A stretch of 64,000 nucleotides of DNA from Prescottella soli (GCF_040024445.1 NZ_CP157276.1:2232001-2296000); one strand, 5' to 3'. Counted from the stretch's first letter, positions 48,310 through 57,057 are shown. Notes: generated from the letters alone by a model not told the origin. Numbers and translations are program-made.

Positions 48310-49713
48310 GTGAATCCAGTCAACGGTCCAGACATCCAACTGACGCGGCGCCGCCTGCTCGGCTACGGCGGCGCCGTCGGCCTCTCGGCGCTCCTCTTCG
48401 CCGGCACCCCGCAGGCCCGGGCACAGACGGGATCGGTCGGATCGCTCGGATCCCCCGACTCGAATCACGCGGACGTGATCGTCCTCGGCGCCGGCGTGTC
48501 CGGCCTGGGCGCGGCGCGCACGGTCGCCGACGCAGGCAGATCGGTGATCGTCCTCGAGGCCCGCGATCGGATCGGCGGCCGGCTCTGGACGGACCGCACG
48601 ACCATGGGCATCCCGGTCGAGCGGGGCGCCGAACTCATCCACGGTGCCGACGTGTCCACCTGGGACATCGTCGGCCCGGCGAACATCTCGACACATCGGT
48701 GGGGGACCAAGATGTCCCGATTCGATCCGTCCACGCCGTGGGTCGACCAGGACACCTGGCAGTTCTACAACTTCCCGCAGGGAAAGCCGGGCGTACCGAC
48801 ACCGCTCCCGGCCCCGAACCCCGGCGAGACCGCAGAGCAGTACCTCGGGCGGCTGGGCATCTCTCGGGCGAACTACCCGCTCGCCTTCCTGGTCATCGAG
48901 GTGGACAGCGAGCAGTCCGACAAGCTTCCCGCCGAGGACGTGGTCGAGGCACTCGAGACCGCGCTGACGGCCCCGGACAGCGGGCCGATCCCGAGTGACG
49001 GGTACGGGGATTTCCGCGTGATCGGCGGCTACGACCAGGTCGTCCGGATTCTCGCCGAGGGAATCGACGTGCGGACGAATCACGAGGTCGCCCGCGTCGC
49101 TCACTCTCGTCACGGCGTGGAGGTGCTGGCGAACGGCACCCGGTTCACCGCCCGCAAGCTCGTGATCGCACTGCCCGCAGGCGTGCTGCAACAGGAGTCG
49201 ATCGCGTTCGACCCGCCGCTACCTTCGACGCAGCGTTCCCGGATCTCCGAGGTGGTCTACCTTCCCGTCTACAAGGGCCTGCTGGAGTTCTCCGCTCCGG
49301 TTCTGCCGGACGGATGGGACCTCGCAGAGGATTACCTGGTCAACCCGCCGACGTTGTGGAACGGGTCGGCCGCGGCGCCCGGCTACGCGGGGCAGGTCGT
49401 CGTCGCCTGGGCGACCGGAGACGAGGCCCGGGAACTGCTGGCGGCGACGGAGGCCGAGCGCCTCGCCCAGTCGCTGGAGGCGGTCCGATCGATGGCCGGC
49501 GACGCGGGGCTGACAACTGTGGCCACGTCGACCTACGACTGGTCCCTCGACGAGTTCGCGCGGGGCGCCTACCCGGGGCCGACCTCGCGCCGCGAGGGGT
49601 TGTACGACCCCATTCAGCGGACCGTGTTCTGGGCGGGCATGGTCACCAGCACCGTCAGCTCGTCCCTCGACTCGGGCCGCACCGCCGGTACCGCAGCCCT
49701 GGGGGCGCTGTGA
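48310..49713 (+). CDS. Tat-exported flavin monoamine/polyamine oxidase
   Basis: This 467-residue protein begins with a twin-arginine signal (TRRRLLGYGG, then a hydrophobic stretch ending ARAQ at about residue 38). A flavin amine oxidase fold follows, with the dinucleotide motif VIVLGAGVSGLGAAR, EARDRIGGRLW and a C-terminal FWAGMVTSTVSSSLDSGRTAG segment at the flavin. It oxidises an amine to aldehyde, H2O2 and ammonia or amine. Export with bound FAD through Tat would place this reaction outside the cell. The start GTG 48310 follows GGAGA. It shares its promoter type with the aldehyde dehydrogenase at 50025. Confidence 0.87.
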   Translation: MNPVNGPDIQLTRRRLLGYGGAVGLSALLFAGTPQARAQTGSVGSLGSPDSNHADVIVLGAGVSGLGAARTVADAGRSVIVLEARDRIGGRLWTDRTTMGIPVERGAELIHGADVSTWDIVGPANISTHRWGTKMSRFDPSTPWVDQDTWQFYNFPQGKPGVPTPLPAPNPGETAEQYLGRLGISRANYPLAFLVIEVDSEQSDKLPAEDVVEALETALTAPDSGPIPSDGYGDFRVIGGYDQVVRILAEGIDVRTNHEVARVAHSRHGVEVLANGTRFTARKLVIALPAGVLQQESIAFDPPLPSTQRSRISEVVYLPVYKGLLEFSAPVLPDGWDLAEDYLVNPPTLWNGSAAAPGYAGQVVVAWATGDEARELLAATEAERLAQSLEAVRSMAGDAGLTTVATSTYDWSLDEFARGAYPGPTSRREGLYDPIQRTVFWAGMVTSTVSSSLDSGRTAGTAALGAL

Positions 49714-49736
49714 GCCCCCGGAAAGGACCGCGCGCC

Positions 49737-49880
49737 ATGGCGATGCAGCGCCATCCACCGGCAGCCCGGCACTCCGATCGATCCGGGGACGACCTGTCGT
49801 CGCACGATCTCGCGCTGGTGATCGAAGCGTTGACCGGCGAACGACTTGAGCCAAAATCTGACACAACTTCTGCTCATTGA
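49737..49880 (+). CDS. Hypothetical 47-residue protein
   Basis: ATG 49737 lies nine bases after AAAGGA and the frame runs 47 codons to TGA 49878-49880. It directly follows the amine oxidase gene (23-base gap). The product is hydrophilic (LSSHDLALVIEALTGERLEP) with one short helix-like stretch and no recognised family. Its end runs into the upstream region of the next promoter. It could be a small cotranscribed protein or a chance frame. Confidence 0.4.
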   Translation: MAMQRHPPAARHSDRSGDDLSSHDLALVIEALTGERLEPKSDTTSAH

Positions 49881-49913
49881 ACAGTTTCTAAGCTCAAATT
49901 CTGCCCATAGGGG

Positions 49914-49966
49914 GTGACATGGGCCACGATTGCCGTTATCGTGGCCACACTCGCACGGAACGAGTG
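49914..49966 (+). promoter_or_regulatory. Promoter and operator of the aldehyde dehydrogenase operon
   Basis: GTGACA (49914-49919), a 17-base spacer, TATCGT (49937-49942) and CACTCG-CACGGAA-CGAGTG (49948-49966) repeat the array found before the amine oxidase gene, including the flanking TTCTGCYCAT upstream. Just upstream, 49868-49908 holds repeated TTCTGCTCAT / TTCTAAGCTCA / TTCTGCCCAT half-sites that could be Lrp/AsnC contacts. Confidence 0.7.
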
Positions 49967-50024
49967 ATCCCCAGCACAGCCACCGAGGGCATCGGCAGCC
50001 CTACCCACACCAAGAGGGTTTCTC

Positions 50025-51485
50025 ATGACGACATCCATCCCGACCGCCCCGCGCCAGCAGCTCTACGTGGACGGCGCGTACACCGACGGCAGCACCGGCG
50101 AGTCCGTCGAGGTGATCAGCCCGGTCACCGGTGGCCACATCGGCACCATCCCGGTCCCCTCCACCGCGGACCTCGACAAGGCCGTCGACGCCGCCCATCG
50201 GGCCCAGGCCGAGTGGCGCAAGGTGGGCGTGTGGCAGCGCGCCGAGATCTGCCACCGCATCGGCGACGAACTCGAGAAGCGGATCGACTTCCTGGCCCGC
50301 CTGCAGACCCTCGAGCAGGGCAAGCCCCTCGCCGAGTCCATCGCCGACGTGACCGAGGCCGCGCAGCTGTTCCACCTGCACGCCGAGGACGCGGTCCGCC
50401 TGCACGGCGAAACCCTGCCCTCGAACGATCCGCAGAAGCGGATGTGGACCTTCTACCGGCCGGTCGGCGTCTGGGGCATCATCACGCCCTGGAACTTCCC
50501 GCTGCTGATGCTCACCGAGTTCGTCGCTCCGGGCCTGGCGACCGGCAACGCCCACGTCGTCAAGCCGCCGACCCACACCTCGCTGACCGTGCTGGCCGCG
50601 ATGGAGGCGTTCGAGGCGGCAGGCCTGCCGGCCGGTCTCGTGAACATCCTTCCGGGAGAGGGCAACTTCGGTGCCGACCTGGTCTCGCATCCGGGCATCG
50701 ACGCCATCGGCTTCATCGGTTCGTCGCAGACCGGCGCGAAGATCCAGGCGACCGCCGGCCTGAAGCGGTCCATCATGGAGTGCTCGGGCAACGGCCCGCT
50801 CATCGTGCTCGCCGACGCCAACGTCGAGGCCGCGGCCAAGGCGGCCGCCGACGCCGCGTACTACTGCGCGGGTCAGGTCTGCTGCGCCACCGAGCGCGCA
50901 CTGGTGCACGCCGACGTGCACGACGCATTCGTCGAGGCACTCGTCGCGTACTCCGGCTCGGTCAAGCTCGGCGATCCGTTCGACTCCGCGGTCAACCTCG
51001 GTCCGCTCAACAACGAGGGTGTCGCCGCGAAGATGGACCGGCACCTGGCCGACGCCCGCGAGCGCGGCTTCGACGTCCTGGTCGGCGGCGGCCGCCGCGA
51101 GGGATTCCCGACCGACCTGTACTACGACTTCACGGTCGTCGACGGCGTCACCCCCGACAGCCTCCTCAGCAAGGAGGAGTCGTTCGGCCCGGTCGTGCCG
51201 ATCATCACGGGCCGCGACGACGACGAACTTCTCCGCCTGGCCAACAGCGACGCGCTCGGCCTCCAGGCTGCGGTCTTCACCGAAAGCCTCACCAAGGCTT
51301 ACCGATTCGTCGAGGAGGTGGAGACCGGACAGGTGATCGTCAACGACAGCACCGGATTCTGGGACATCAACATGCCGTTCGGCGGCGCGGGCGGCAAGGG
51401 CACCGGGTGGGGCCGGATCGGCGGCAAGCACACGCTGATCGACATGTCCGACCTGCGCACCGGTGTCATGCACCTGGGCCGCTGA
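50025..51485 (+). CDS. Aldehyde dehydrogenase (aminoaldehyde-type candidate)
   Basis: This 486-residue NAD(P)-dependent aldehyde dehydrogenase has ITPWNFPLLML, an active-site Glu in MECSGNGPLIVLAD and catalytic Cys in AGQVCCATERAL. It is the first gene of an operon with an amine-oxidising flavoprotein, an AsnC regulator, a cupin and a second aldehyde dehydrogenase. Its promoter matches that of the amine oxidase, so its substrate is probably an aldehyde released by amine oxidation, such as 3-aminopropanal. That assignment is inferred from context only. Confidence 0.87.
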   Translation: MTTSIPTAPRQQLYVDGAYTDGSTGESVEVISPVTGGHIGTIPVPSTADLDKAVDAAHRAQAEWRKVGVWQRAEICHRIGDELEKRIDFLARLQTLEQGKPLAESIADVTEAAQLFHLHAEDAVRLHGETLPSNDPQKRMWTFYRPVGVWGIITPWNFPLLMLTEFVAPGLATGNAHVVKPPTHTSLTVLAAMEAFEAAGLPAGLVNILPGEGNFGADLVSHPGIDAIGFIGSSQTGAKIQATAGLKRSIMECSGNGPLIVLADANVEAAAKAAADAAYYCAGQVCCATERALVHADVHDAFVEALVAYSGSVKLGDPFDSAVNLGPLNNEGVAAKMDRHLADARERGFDVLVGGGRREGFPTDLYYDFTVVDGVTPDSLLSKEESFGPVVPIITGRDDDELLRLANSDALGLQAAVFTESLTKAYRFVEEVETGQVIVNDSTGFWDINMPFGGAGGKGTGWGRIGGKHTLIDMSDLRTGVMHLGR

Positions 51486-51523
51486 CTCGCGACGAACACG
51501 CTCTTCCAATGAAAGGTCTCCGC

Positions 51524-52921
51524 ATGCCCACCACCAGCCCGTCGACGATCGACGGGGTGCACCGCTCCCCGTACTGGTTCGACGTGACGCCGGCCCCGAC
51601 GCCGCGCCCGGCGCTCGCGACGACGCTGTCCGCCGACCTGCTGGTGGTGGGCGGAGGCTATACCGGCCTGTGGACCGCGCTCATGGCCAAGGAATCGGAA
51701 CCCGATCTGCGCGTGGTGCTCCTCGAGGGCCACACCATCGGGCACGCCGCAAGCGGCCGCAACGGCGGCTTCTGCTCCCCGAGCATCACTCACGGCCTCA
51801 TGAACGGCGTGAACCGCTGGCCGAACGAGGCCGCGGCCATGCACCGGATGGGGCTCGACAATCTCGCCGGAATCGAGGAGTCCCTCGAGCGCTACGCCAT
51901 CGACGCCGACTACCGACGGCCGGGCAAGGTCAGCTTCGCCCGGACCACCTGGGAACTCGAGGGTCTGCGCGCCTACTCCGAGATGAGTGGGCGCTACGGC
52001 GAGACGTCGCGGTTCATCCCGCCGTCGGAGGTCGGCGACTGGACCGCGTCGCCCGTCTACGTCGGCGGCCTGTACCTGCCCGACTACGCGCTGGTCGATC
52101 CGTACAAGCTCGTGCTCGGCCTGCGGCAGGCATGCCTCGACCTCGGCATCGAGATCCACGAGAACACCGCGGTCACGTCGATCGGCAAGACGTCCGGCGA
52201 GCGCATCGCCGCGACCACACCGCGCGGCCGGGTCGAGGCGAAGCGAGTTGCACTGGCCACCAACGCCTTCGAGCCACTACTGCGCCGCCTCACGAACACG
52301 ACCATCCCGGTCTACGACTACGCGCTCGTCACCGAGCCGCTGAGCGACGCCGACCTCGAGTCCATCGGGTGGACGCAGGACTTCGGTCTCACCGACGCCG
52401 GCAACCAGTTCCACTACTACCGCAAGACCGCGGACAACCGGATCCTGTGGGGCGGCTACGACGCGATCTACCACTACGGCTCCCGACGCGACGAAGAACT
52501 GCTCGACCGACCGGAGACCTACGCGCGGCTCGCGGCGAACTTCGCCGCGACGTATCCCCAGCTGGCCCACGTGCGGTTCACCCACGGGTGGGGCGGCATG
52601 ATCGACTCGTCGACGCGGTTCTGCCTCACCGCCGGCTCGGCGTACGGCGGACGCGTCGCGTACGCCACGGGTTTCACCGGCCTGGGCGTCACCGCGACCC
52701 GCTTCGGCGCACAGGTGATGCTCGACCGTCTGGCGGGACGCCGGACGGAGCGCACGGAACTGGCGATGATTCGGCGGCCGGCGGTGCCGTTTCCCCCGGA
52801 ACCGGTGCGTTACTTTGGTGTCCAGGCAACCAGATGGTCGCTGGCCCGGGAGGACGACCACGGTCGCCGCAACCTGTGGTTGCGACTCCTCGACAGCATC
52901 GGACTGGGATTCGATTCCTAG
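51524..52921 (+). CDS. FAD-dependent amine/amino acid oxidoreductase (DAO/PuuB-like)
   Basis: This 465-residue DAO-family flavoprotein has the FAD motif LLVVGGGYTGLWTALMAK at about residue 40, GHAASGRNGGFCSPS (typical of gamma-glutamylputrescine oxidase-like enzymes) and the C-terminal YATGFTGLGVTATRFGAQ. It oxidises a C-N bond with oxygen. ATG 51524 follows AAAGG, 38 bases after the aldehyde dehydrogenase stop. No glutamylpolyamine synthetase gene is in view, so the substrate may be a free amine rather than a glutamylated one. Confidence 0.85.
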   Translation: MPTTSPSTIDGVHRSPYWFDVTPAPTPRPALATTLSADLLVVGGGYTGLWTALMAKESEPDLRVVLLEGHTIGHAASGRNGGFCSPSITHGLMNGVNRWPNEAAAMHRMGLDNLAGIEESLERYAIDADYRRPGKVSFARTTWELEGLRAYSEMSGRYGETSRFIPPSEVGDWTASPVYVGGLYLPDYALVDPYKLVLGLRQACLDLGIEIHENTAVTSIGKTSGERIAATTPRGRVEAKRVALATNAFEPLLRRLTNTTIPVYDYALVTEPLSDADLESIGWTQDFGLTDAGNQFHYYRKTADNRILWGGYDAIYHYGSRRDEELLDRPETYARLAANFAATYPQLAHVRFTHGWGGMIDSSTRFCLTAGSAYGGRVAYATGFTGLGVTATRFGAQVMLDRLAGRRTERTELAMIRRPAVPFPPEPVRYFGVQATRWSLAREDDHGRRNLWLRLLDSIGLGFDS

Positions 52922-52948
52922 TCGCACCGAACCGGTTCGGAGGACACC

Positions 52949-53467
52949 TTGAACACACCGAGCATCGACGCGATCGACGCACGGATCATCGAGCTCCTGC
53001 AGAAGGACGGTCGACTCCCGTACCGGCAGATCGCAGAGGAGCTCGACATTCCCCCGTCGTCGGCGCGATACCGCGTGCAGCGACTCGAGGACGCCGGGAT
53101 CCTGCAGATCGTCGGGATCGCCAACCCGATGCGAATCGGCTTCGACCGCATGGCGATCGTCGGCATCCACACCCGCGCGGGCACCGCACGCTCGGTGTGC
53201 CAGGCGGTGGCGGCACTGCCCCAGACCAGCTACGTGATCGTCACGTCCGGGCGGTACGACGTCATCGTCGAGGTGATCTGCAAGGACACCGAGGACTTCA
53301 CCCGCCTGATGCACGACCAGCTGCACGCCATCGACGGCGTGCTCTCCACGGAGTCGTTCTTCGTCCTCGAAGTGGGGAAGTTGGCGTACGGCTGGGGAGT
53401 CGGCAACCCGCCGATGCTCCACGAGGTCGTCTCTGCGGAGAACGCATCGGTCGAGCCCGACGAGTGA
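52949..53467 (+). CDS. Lrp/AsnC-family transcriptional regulator
   Basis: This 172-residue protein has an N-terminal AsnC helix-turn-helix (ARIIELLQKDGRLPYRQIAEEL, positions about 10-31; signature PPSSARYRVQRLEDAG) and a C-terminal RAM ligand domain. The start is TTG 52949 after GGAGGA, an unusual start codon that may keep expression low. It lies 27 bases after the flavoprotein gene and is the only regulator inside the amine operon, so it is the prime candidate for the shared operators and half-sites. Confidence 0.85.
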   Translation: MNTPSIDAIDARIIELLQKDGRLPYRQIAEELDIPPSSARYRVQRLEDAGILQIVGIANPMRIGFDRMAIVGIHTRAGTARSVCQAVAALPQTSYVIVTSGRYDVIVEVICKDTEDFTRLMHDQLHAIDGVLSTESFFVLEVGKLAYGWGVGNPPMLHEVVSAENASVEPDE

Positions 53468-53559
53468 CCAGCGGCGCCGGCGCACCTTCCCCGCGCCGGC
53501 GCAGCGCCGTGATCGGGTCCGACCTCAACCATCGAAACATCGACTCGACAGGCCCAGCA

Positions 53560-53919
53560 ATGACTTCCACACATCCCCTGCCCGGAGCGGACGAGAACAG
53601 CGTCGACGTCACCGCAGCGACCCTCGATCACCGTGCGCTACCGGACGACCTCGTCGTCCACGGATCACCCACGACCGCCCACCGGGCCCTGACCTCACTG
53701 CCGGGGACGACGGTCGGCGTCTGGGAGCACTCTCCCGGAACCTCGCGCGACGTCGAGGTGGACGAGGTGTTCTTCGTCGTCGACGGTCAGGGCCTGCTCG
53801 AATTCGAGGACGGTTCTCCCGCAGTCGAGCTCCGCCCCGGCATCCTCGTCCGCCTGCGTGCCGGACAGCGCACCGTGTGGACGGTGCGCGAGACGCTCCG
53901 CAAGATCTACATCTCCTGA
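53560..53919 (+). CDS. Small cupin (DUF861-like) protein
   Basis: This 119-residue single cupin barrel has the first motif near GTSRDVEVDEVFFVVDGQGLLEF and the second at PAVELRPGILVRLRAG. Similar Cupin_3 proteins occur beside amine and amino-acid catabolic genes. The first motif lacks the usual His pair (it has VEVDE), so metal binding is uncertain. It lies between asnC (92-base gap) and the aldehyde dehydrogenase (32-base gap). Confidence 0.75.
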   Translation: MTSTHPLPGADENSVDVTAATLDHRALPDDLVVHGSPTTAHRALTSLPGTTVGVWEHSPGTSRDVEVDEVFFVVDGQGLLEFEDGSPAVELRPGILVRLRAGQRTVWTVRETLRKIYIS

Positions 53920-53951
53920 CGACCCGGCGCCCAGGCTCCGACGACGAAAGC

Positions 53952-55436
53952 ATGGACACGATGCACCAGTACATCGACGGGATCCGGTGCGACGGGTCCT
54001 CCGGTTGCACCCAGGACGTGATCGACCCCTCGACCGGCGAGACGATCGTCACCGTCACCCTCGCGAGCCGCGCCGATGTCGACCGCGCGGTCGCCGCCGC
54101 CCGGCGCGCATTCGGATCGTGGTCGCGGACCACCCCGGCGGAGCGCTCGGCGCTCCTGCTCCGCGTCGCCGACATCCTGCGCGGTCGCACGGACGAACTC
54201 GCGGCGCTCGAAAGCCGTCAGTGCGGCAAGCCGATCCGGCTGGCGCGCGAGTTCGACGTCCCGGGCTCGATCGACAACATCGAGTTCTTCGCCGGGGCCG
54301 CTCGCATCCTCGAGGGCAAGGCGACGGGCGAGTACTCCCCCACCCACACCTCGAGCGTCCGCCGCGAGCCGCTCGGGGTCGTGGGCGCGGTCGCGCCGTG
54401 GAACTACCCGCTGCAGATGGCGGTGTGGAAGATCTTCCCCGCGATCGCCGCCGGCAACACCGTCGTTCTCAAGCCCGCCGAGATCACGCCGCTGACCGCG
54501 CTGCTGCTGGCCGAGGCGATCACCGAGGCCGGTATCCCCGACGGTGTGGTCAACATCGTCGTCGGCAGCGGCCAGGAAGCCGGCGCGGCCCTGGCACGCC
54601 ACGTCGGCGTCGACATGATCTCGTTCACCGGATCGACCGCGGTGGGACGCTCGATCCTCGAGGCCGCCGCGACCAACGCCAAGCGCGTCCACCTCGAACT
54701 GGGCGGCAAGGCGCCCTTCGTCGTGTTCGACGACGCCGACCTGGAGGCCGCGATCCACGGAGCGGTGGCCGCGAGCCTGATCAACGGCGGACAGGACTGC
54801 ACGGCCGCCACTCGCGCGATCGTGCACGAGTCGGTCGTCGACGCGTTCGTCGCGGGTGTGGCCGAGCTGTACGAATCGGTGACGCTGGGTCCGACCGCCG
54901 ATGAGGCGACGGATCTGGGCCCTCTGAGCTCCTACGCGCACCGCGACCGAGTCGCCGCAATGGTCGACCGCGCACGCGATTACGCGACGATCGTCACCGG
55001 CGGCACCGCCGGCGACGGACCACTCGCCGCAGGCGCCTACTACCGTCCGACGCTCGTCACCGGCGCCCCGGTCGACAGCGAGATCTACCGGGACGAGGTG
55101 TTCGGCCCGGTGCTGACGGTGACGCCGTTCCGCGACGACGACGAGGCCATCGCCCTCGCCAACGACACTCCCTACGGGCTCGCCGCGTCGGCGTGGACCA
55201 GCGACCTGCACCGCGCACTGCGCGCGACGCGCGAGATCGCGGCCGGCTGCGTGTGGGTCAACGACCACATCCCGATCGTGAGCGAGATGCCGCACGGTGG
55301 GGTCAAGCAGTCCGGATTCGGCAAGGACATGTCGTCCTACTCGTTCGAGGAATACACCACGGTCAAGCACGTGATGTTCGATCTCTCGCGCGACGCGCGG
55401 AAGGAGTGGCACCGGACCGTCTTCCGCACGAACTGA
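53952..55436 (+). CDS. Gamma-aminobutyraldehyde dehydrogenase-type enzyme
   Basis: This 494-residue aldehyde dehydrogenase has APWNYPLQMAVWKIFPAIAAG, LELGGKAPFVVFDDAD, the catalytic cysteine in NGGQDCTAATR and the C-terminal HGGVKQSGFGKDMSSYSFEEYT segment, which is characteristic of aminobutyraldehyde/betaine-aldehyde dehydrogenases (PatD group). It would turn 4-aminobutanal from putrescine into GABA, the substrate of gabT in this window. The start was set at ATG 53952; ATG 53961 is possible. It is the last gene of the amine operon. Confidence 0.87.
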   Translation: MDTMHQYIDGIRCDGSSGCTQDVIDPSTGETIVTVTLASRADVDRAVAAARRAFGSWSRTTPAERSALLLRVADILRGRTDELAALESRQCGKPIRLAREFDVPGSIDNIEFFAGAARILEGKATGEYSPTHTSSVRREPLGVVGAVAPWNYPLQMAVWKIFPAIAAGNTVVLKPAEITPLTALLLAEAITEAGIPDGVVNIVVGSGQEAGAALARHVGVDMISFTGSTAVGRSILEAAATNAKRVHLELGGKAPFVVFDDADLEAAIHGAVAASLINGGQDCTAATRAIVHESVVDAFVAGVAELYESVTLGPTADEATDLGPLSSYAHRDRVAAMVDRARDYATIVTGGTAGDGPLAAGAYYRPTLVTGAPVDSEIYRDEVFGPVLTVTPFRDDDEAIALANDTPYGLAASAWTSDLHRALRATREIAAGCVWVNDHIPIVSEMPHGGVKQSGFGKDMSSYSFEEYTTVKHVMFDLSRDARKEWHRTVFRTN

Positions 55437-55448
55437 CGCCGGGGTGGC

Positions 55449-55468
55449 GGGCGCGTTCCTACGCGCCC
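55449..55468. terminator. Short bidirectional hairpin
   Basis: Stem GGGCGCG (55449-55455)/CGCGCCC (55462-55468) with its loop over the zip stop codon lies between convergent genes. Confidence 0.5.
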
Positions 55469-56148
55469 AGGGCAAAGGCGACGAGGAAGCCCAGCGCCGT
55501 GGAGATCCCCACCCACCAGCCGCCCTCGCGGTAGGCCTCCGGCATGAGCGAATCGGCAAGCACCGCAATGGTCGCGCCGCCCGCGAAGGCCTGGATCACC
55601 GCGATGCGGCTGTCCGGGATGGTGTCGGAGACGGCGTTGGCGCCGATCACGACCAGCACCAGCACCGCGGCCGTGATCGACCACACCCCGAACGCCCGAC
55701 GCGCGTCGAAACCCGGCTGCTTGCGCATCGACGCCGCCCCGGCGACGGCCTCGGGGACGTTGCCGACGGCGACCGCCACCAGCAGGACCACTCCCCCGCC
55801 AGCCGTCAGCGAGACGCCCAGCGCGGTGTTCTCGGGGATGCCGTCGAGCAGCGCGCCGAGCATCAACGCCCACCCCAGTGCGGCGGGACCGAGCTTGTTC
55901 TCGATCAGGTGGTCGGCCACGACGTACACCACCGCACCCGCGAGCAGCGCCGACCCCGCGACCCACACCCCCTCGATCGCGAACGCGGGCGCGAACAGCT
56001 CCGACGACACCGCCGCCACCATCGTGCCGGCGCCGAATGCCATGAGCGCCGCCAGCAATGGGCGCGGCAGGTCGAAGCGCAGTCCCACCCACGCACCGAA
56101 CAAAAGCGGCAGAGCCGTCCCCAGACCGTACAGCGCAGCCGTCAGCAT
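55459..56148 (-). CDS. ZIP-family metal transporter
   Basis: This 229-residue protein has about seven hydrophobic segments and the ZIP core motifs LLDGIPENTALG and VGNVPEAVAGAASM, corresponding to the metal-site helices 4 and 5. ZIP proteins carry Zn(II) and other divalent metals into the cytoplasm. The start is ATG 56148, giving MLTAALYG; the frame remains open upstream through pxpC antisense. It is divergent from pxpC across 45 bases. Zinc uptake recalls znuACB at the other side of the accessory region. Confidence 0.85.
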   Translation of the reverse strand: MLTAALYGLGTALPLLFGAWVGLRFDLPRPLLAALMAFGAGTMVAAVSSELFAPAFAIEGVWVAGSALLAGAVVYVVADHLIENKLGPAALGWALMLGALLDGIPENTALGVSLTAGGGVVLLVAVAVGNVPEAVAGAASMRKQPGFDARRAFGVWSITAAVLVLVVIGANAVSDTIPDSRIAVIQAFAGGATIAVLADSLMPEAYREGGWWVGISTALGFLVAFALGA

Positions 56149-56193
56149 CGGCCGATCGTAGTCACCGCCGACCCGATCGGACACAATCGACAC

Positions 56194-57057
56194 ATGGCAT
56201 GGCTCGAAGTCCTGCGTGTCGGCGCACGCACCACCGTCCAGGACCGCGGGCGGGCCGGACACGCGGCGCTCGGGGTCGGGGTCTCGGGCGCCGCCGACGT
56301 CGTCGCGCACGACAGCGCCAATCGCCTCGTCGGCAACGATCCCGCGGCGGCCGGCCTCGAGGTGACACTGGGCGGACTCCGGACACGCGCGATCGGCCCG
56401 GCGACGATCGCGGTGACCGGCGCCCCGATGCCCCTCACCGTGAACGGCGAACCGCGCCCGCTCTACTCGACGCTGCACGTCCGGGACGGCGACGAGATTG
56501 CCCTGGGGATCGCGCCCACGGGACTGCGGACCTATCTCGCGGTCCGCGGCGGTATCGACGTCCCCGCCGTCCTCGGCAGCCGCGCCACCGACACCCTGTC
56601 GGGGATCGGACCCGAACCGCTCCGCGAGGGCGATCGGCTGCCGATCGGAGACCTGCACGGCGAGTTGCCGATCGAGGAGCTCATCCCCCCGCCGGCACCG
56701 GCCGGCGACCCCGTCGAGCTGCGTATCCGGATGGGCCCGCGCGACGACTGGTTCACCCCGGCCTCCCGGACCGCCCTGGTGCAGCGGACGTGGACGGTCA
56801 CCACCGACACCGACCGGGTGGGCGCGCGCCTCGCGGGCCCGGGTCCGCTGCACCGCGCGCACCGCGGTGAGCTGGCCAGCGAGGGCATGGTGACGGGGGC
56901 CCTGCAGGTCCCGCCGAACGGCATGCCGGTGCTGTTCCTCGCCGACCACCCGGTGACGGGCGGCTACCCGGTGATCGCCGTCGTCCTGGAAGACGACATC
57001 CCGGCCGCAGCTCAGCTACGACCGGGATCTCGAATCAGGTTTCGCCGGGTGCAGTGA
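56194..57057 (+). CDS. pxpC: 5-Oxoprolinase subunit C (KipA-like)
   Basis: This 287-residue protein of the biotin-dependent carboxyltransferase/allophanate hydrolase subunit 2 family begins LEVLRVGARTTVQDRGRAGHA and contains RGGIDVPAVLGSRATDT and TGGYPVIAVV, as PxpC does. It is the third subunit of the PxpABC 5-oxoprolinase, yet pxpA and pxpB end at 21964, 34 kb away. Normally these genes adjoin. It starts at ATG 56194 with no strong ribosome site and has only 45 bases upstream, so its promoter may have been acquired after the split. Confidence 0.92.
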   Translation: MAWLEVLRVGARTTVQDRGRAGHAALGVGVSGAADVVAHDSANRLVGNDPAAAGLEVTLGGLRTRAIGPATIAVTGAPMPLTVNGEPRPLYSTLHVRDGDEIALGIAPTGLRTYLAVRGGIDVPAVLGSRATDTLSGIGPEPLREGDRLPIGDLHGELPIEELIPPPAPAGDPVELRIRMGPRDDWFTPASRTALVQRTWTVTTDTDRVGARLAGPGPLHRAHRGELASEGMVTGALQVPPNGMPVLFLADHPVTGGYPVIAVVLEDDIPAAAQLRPGSRIRFRRVQ

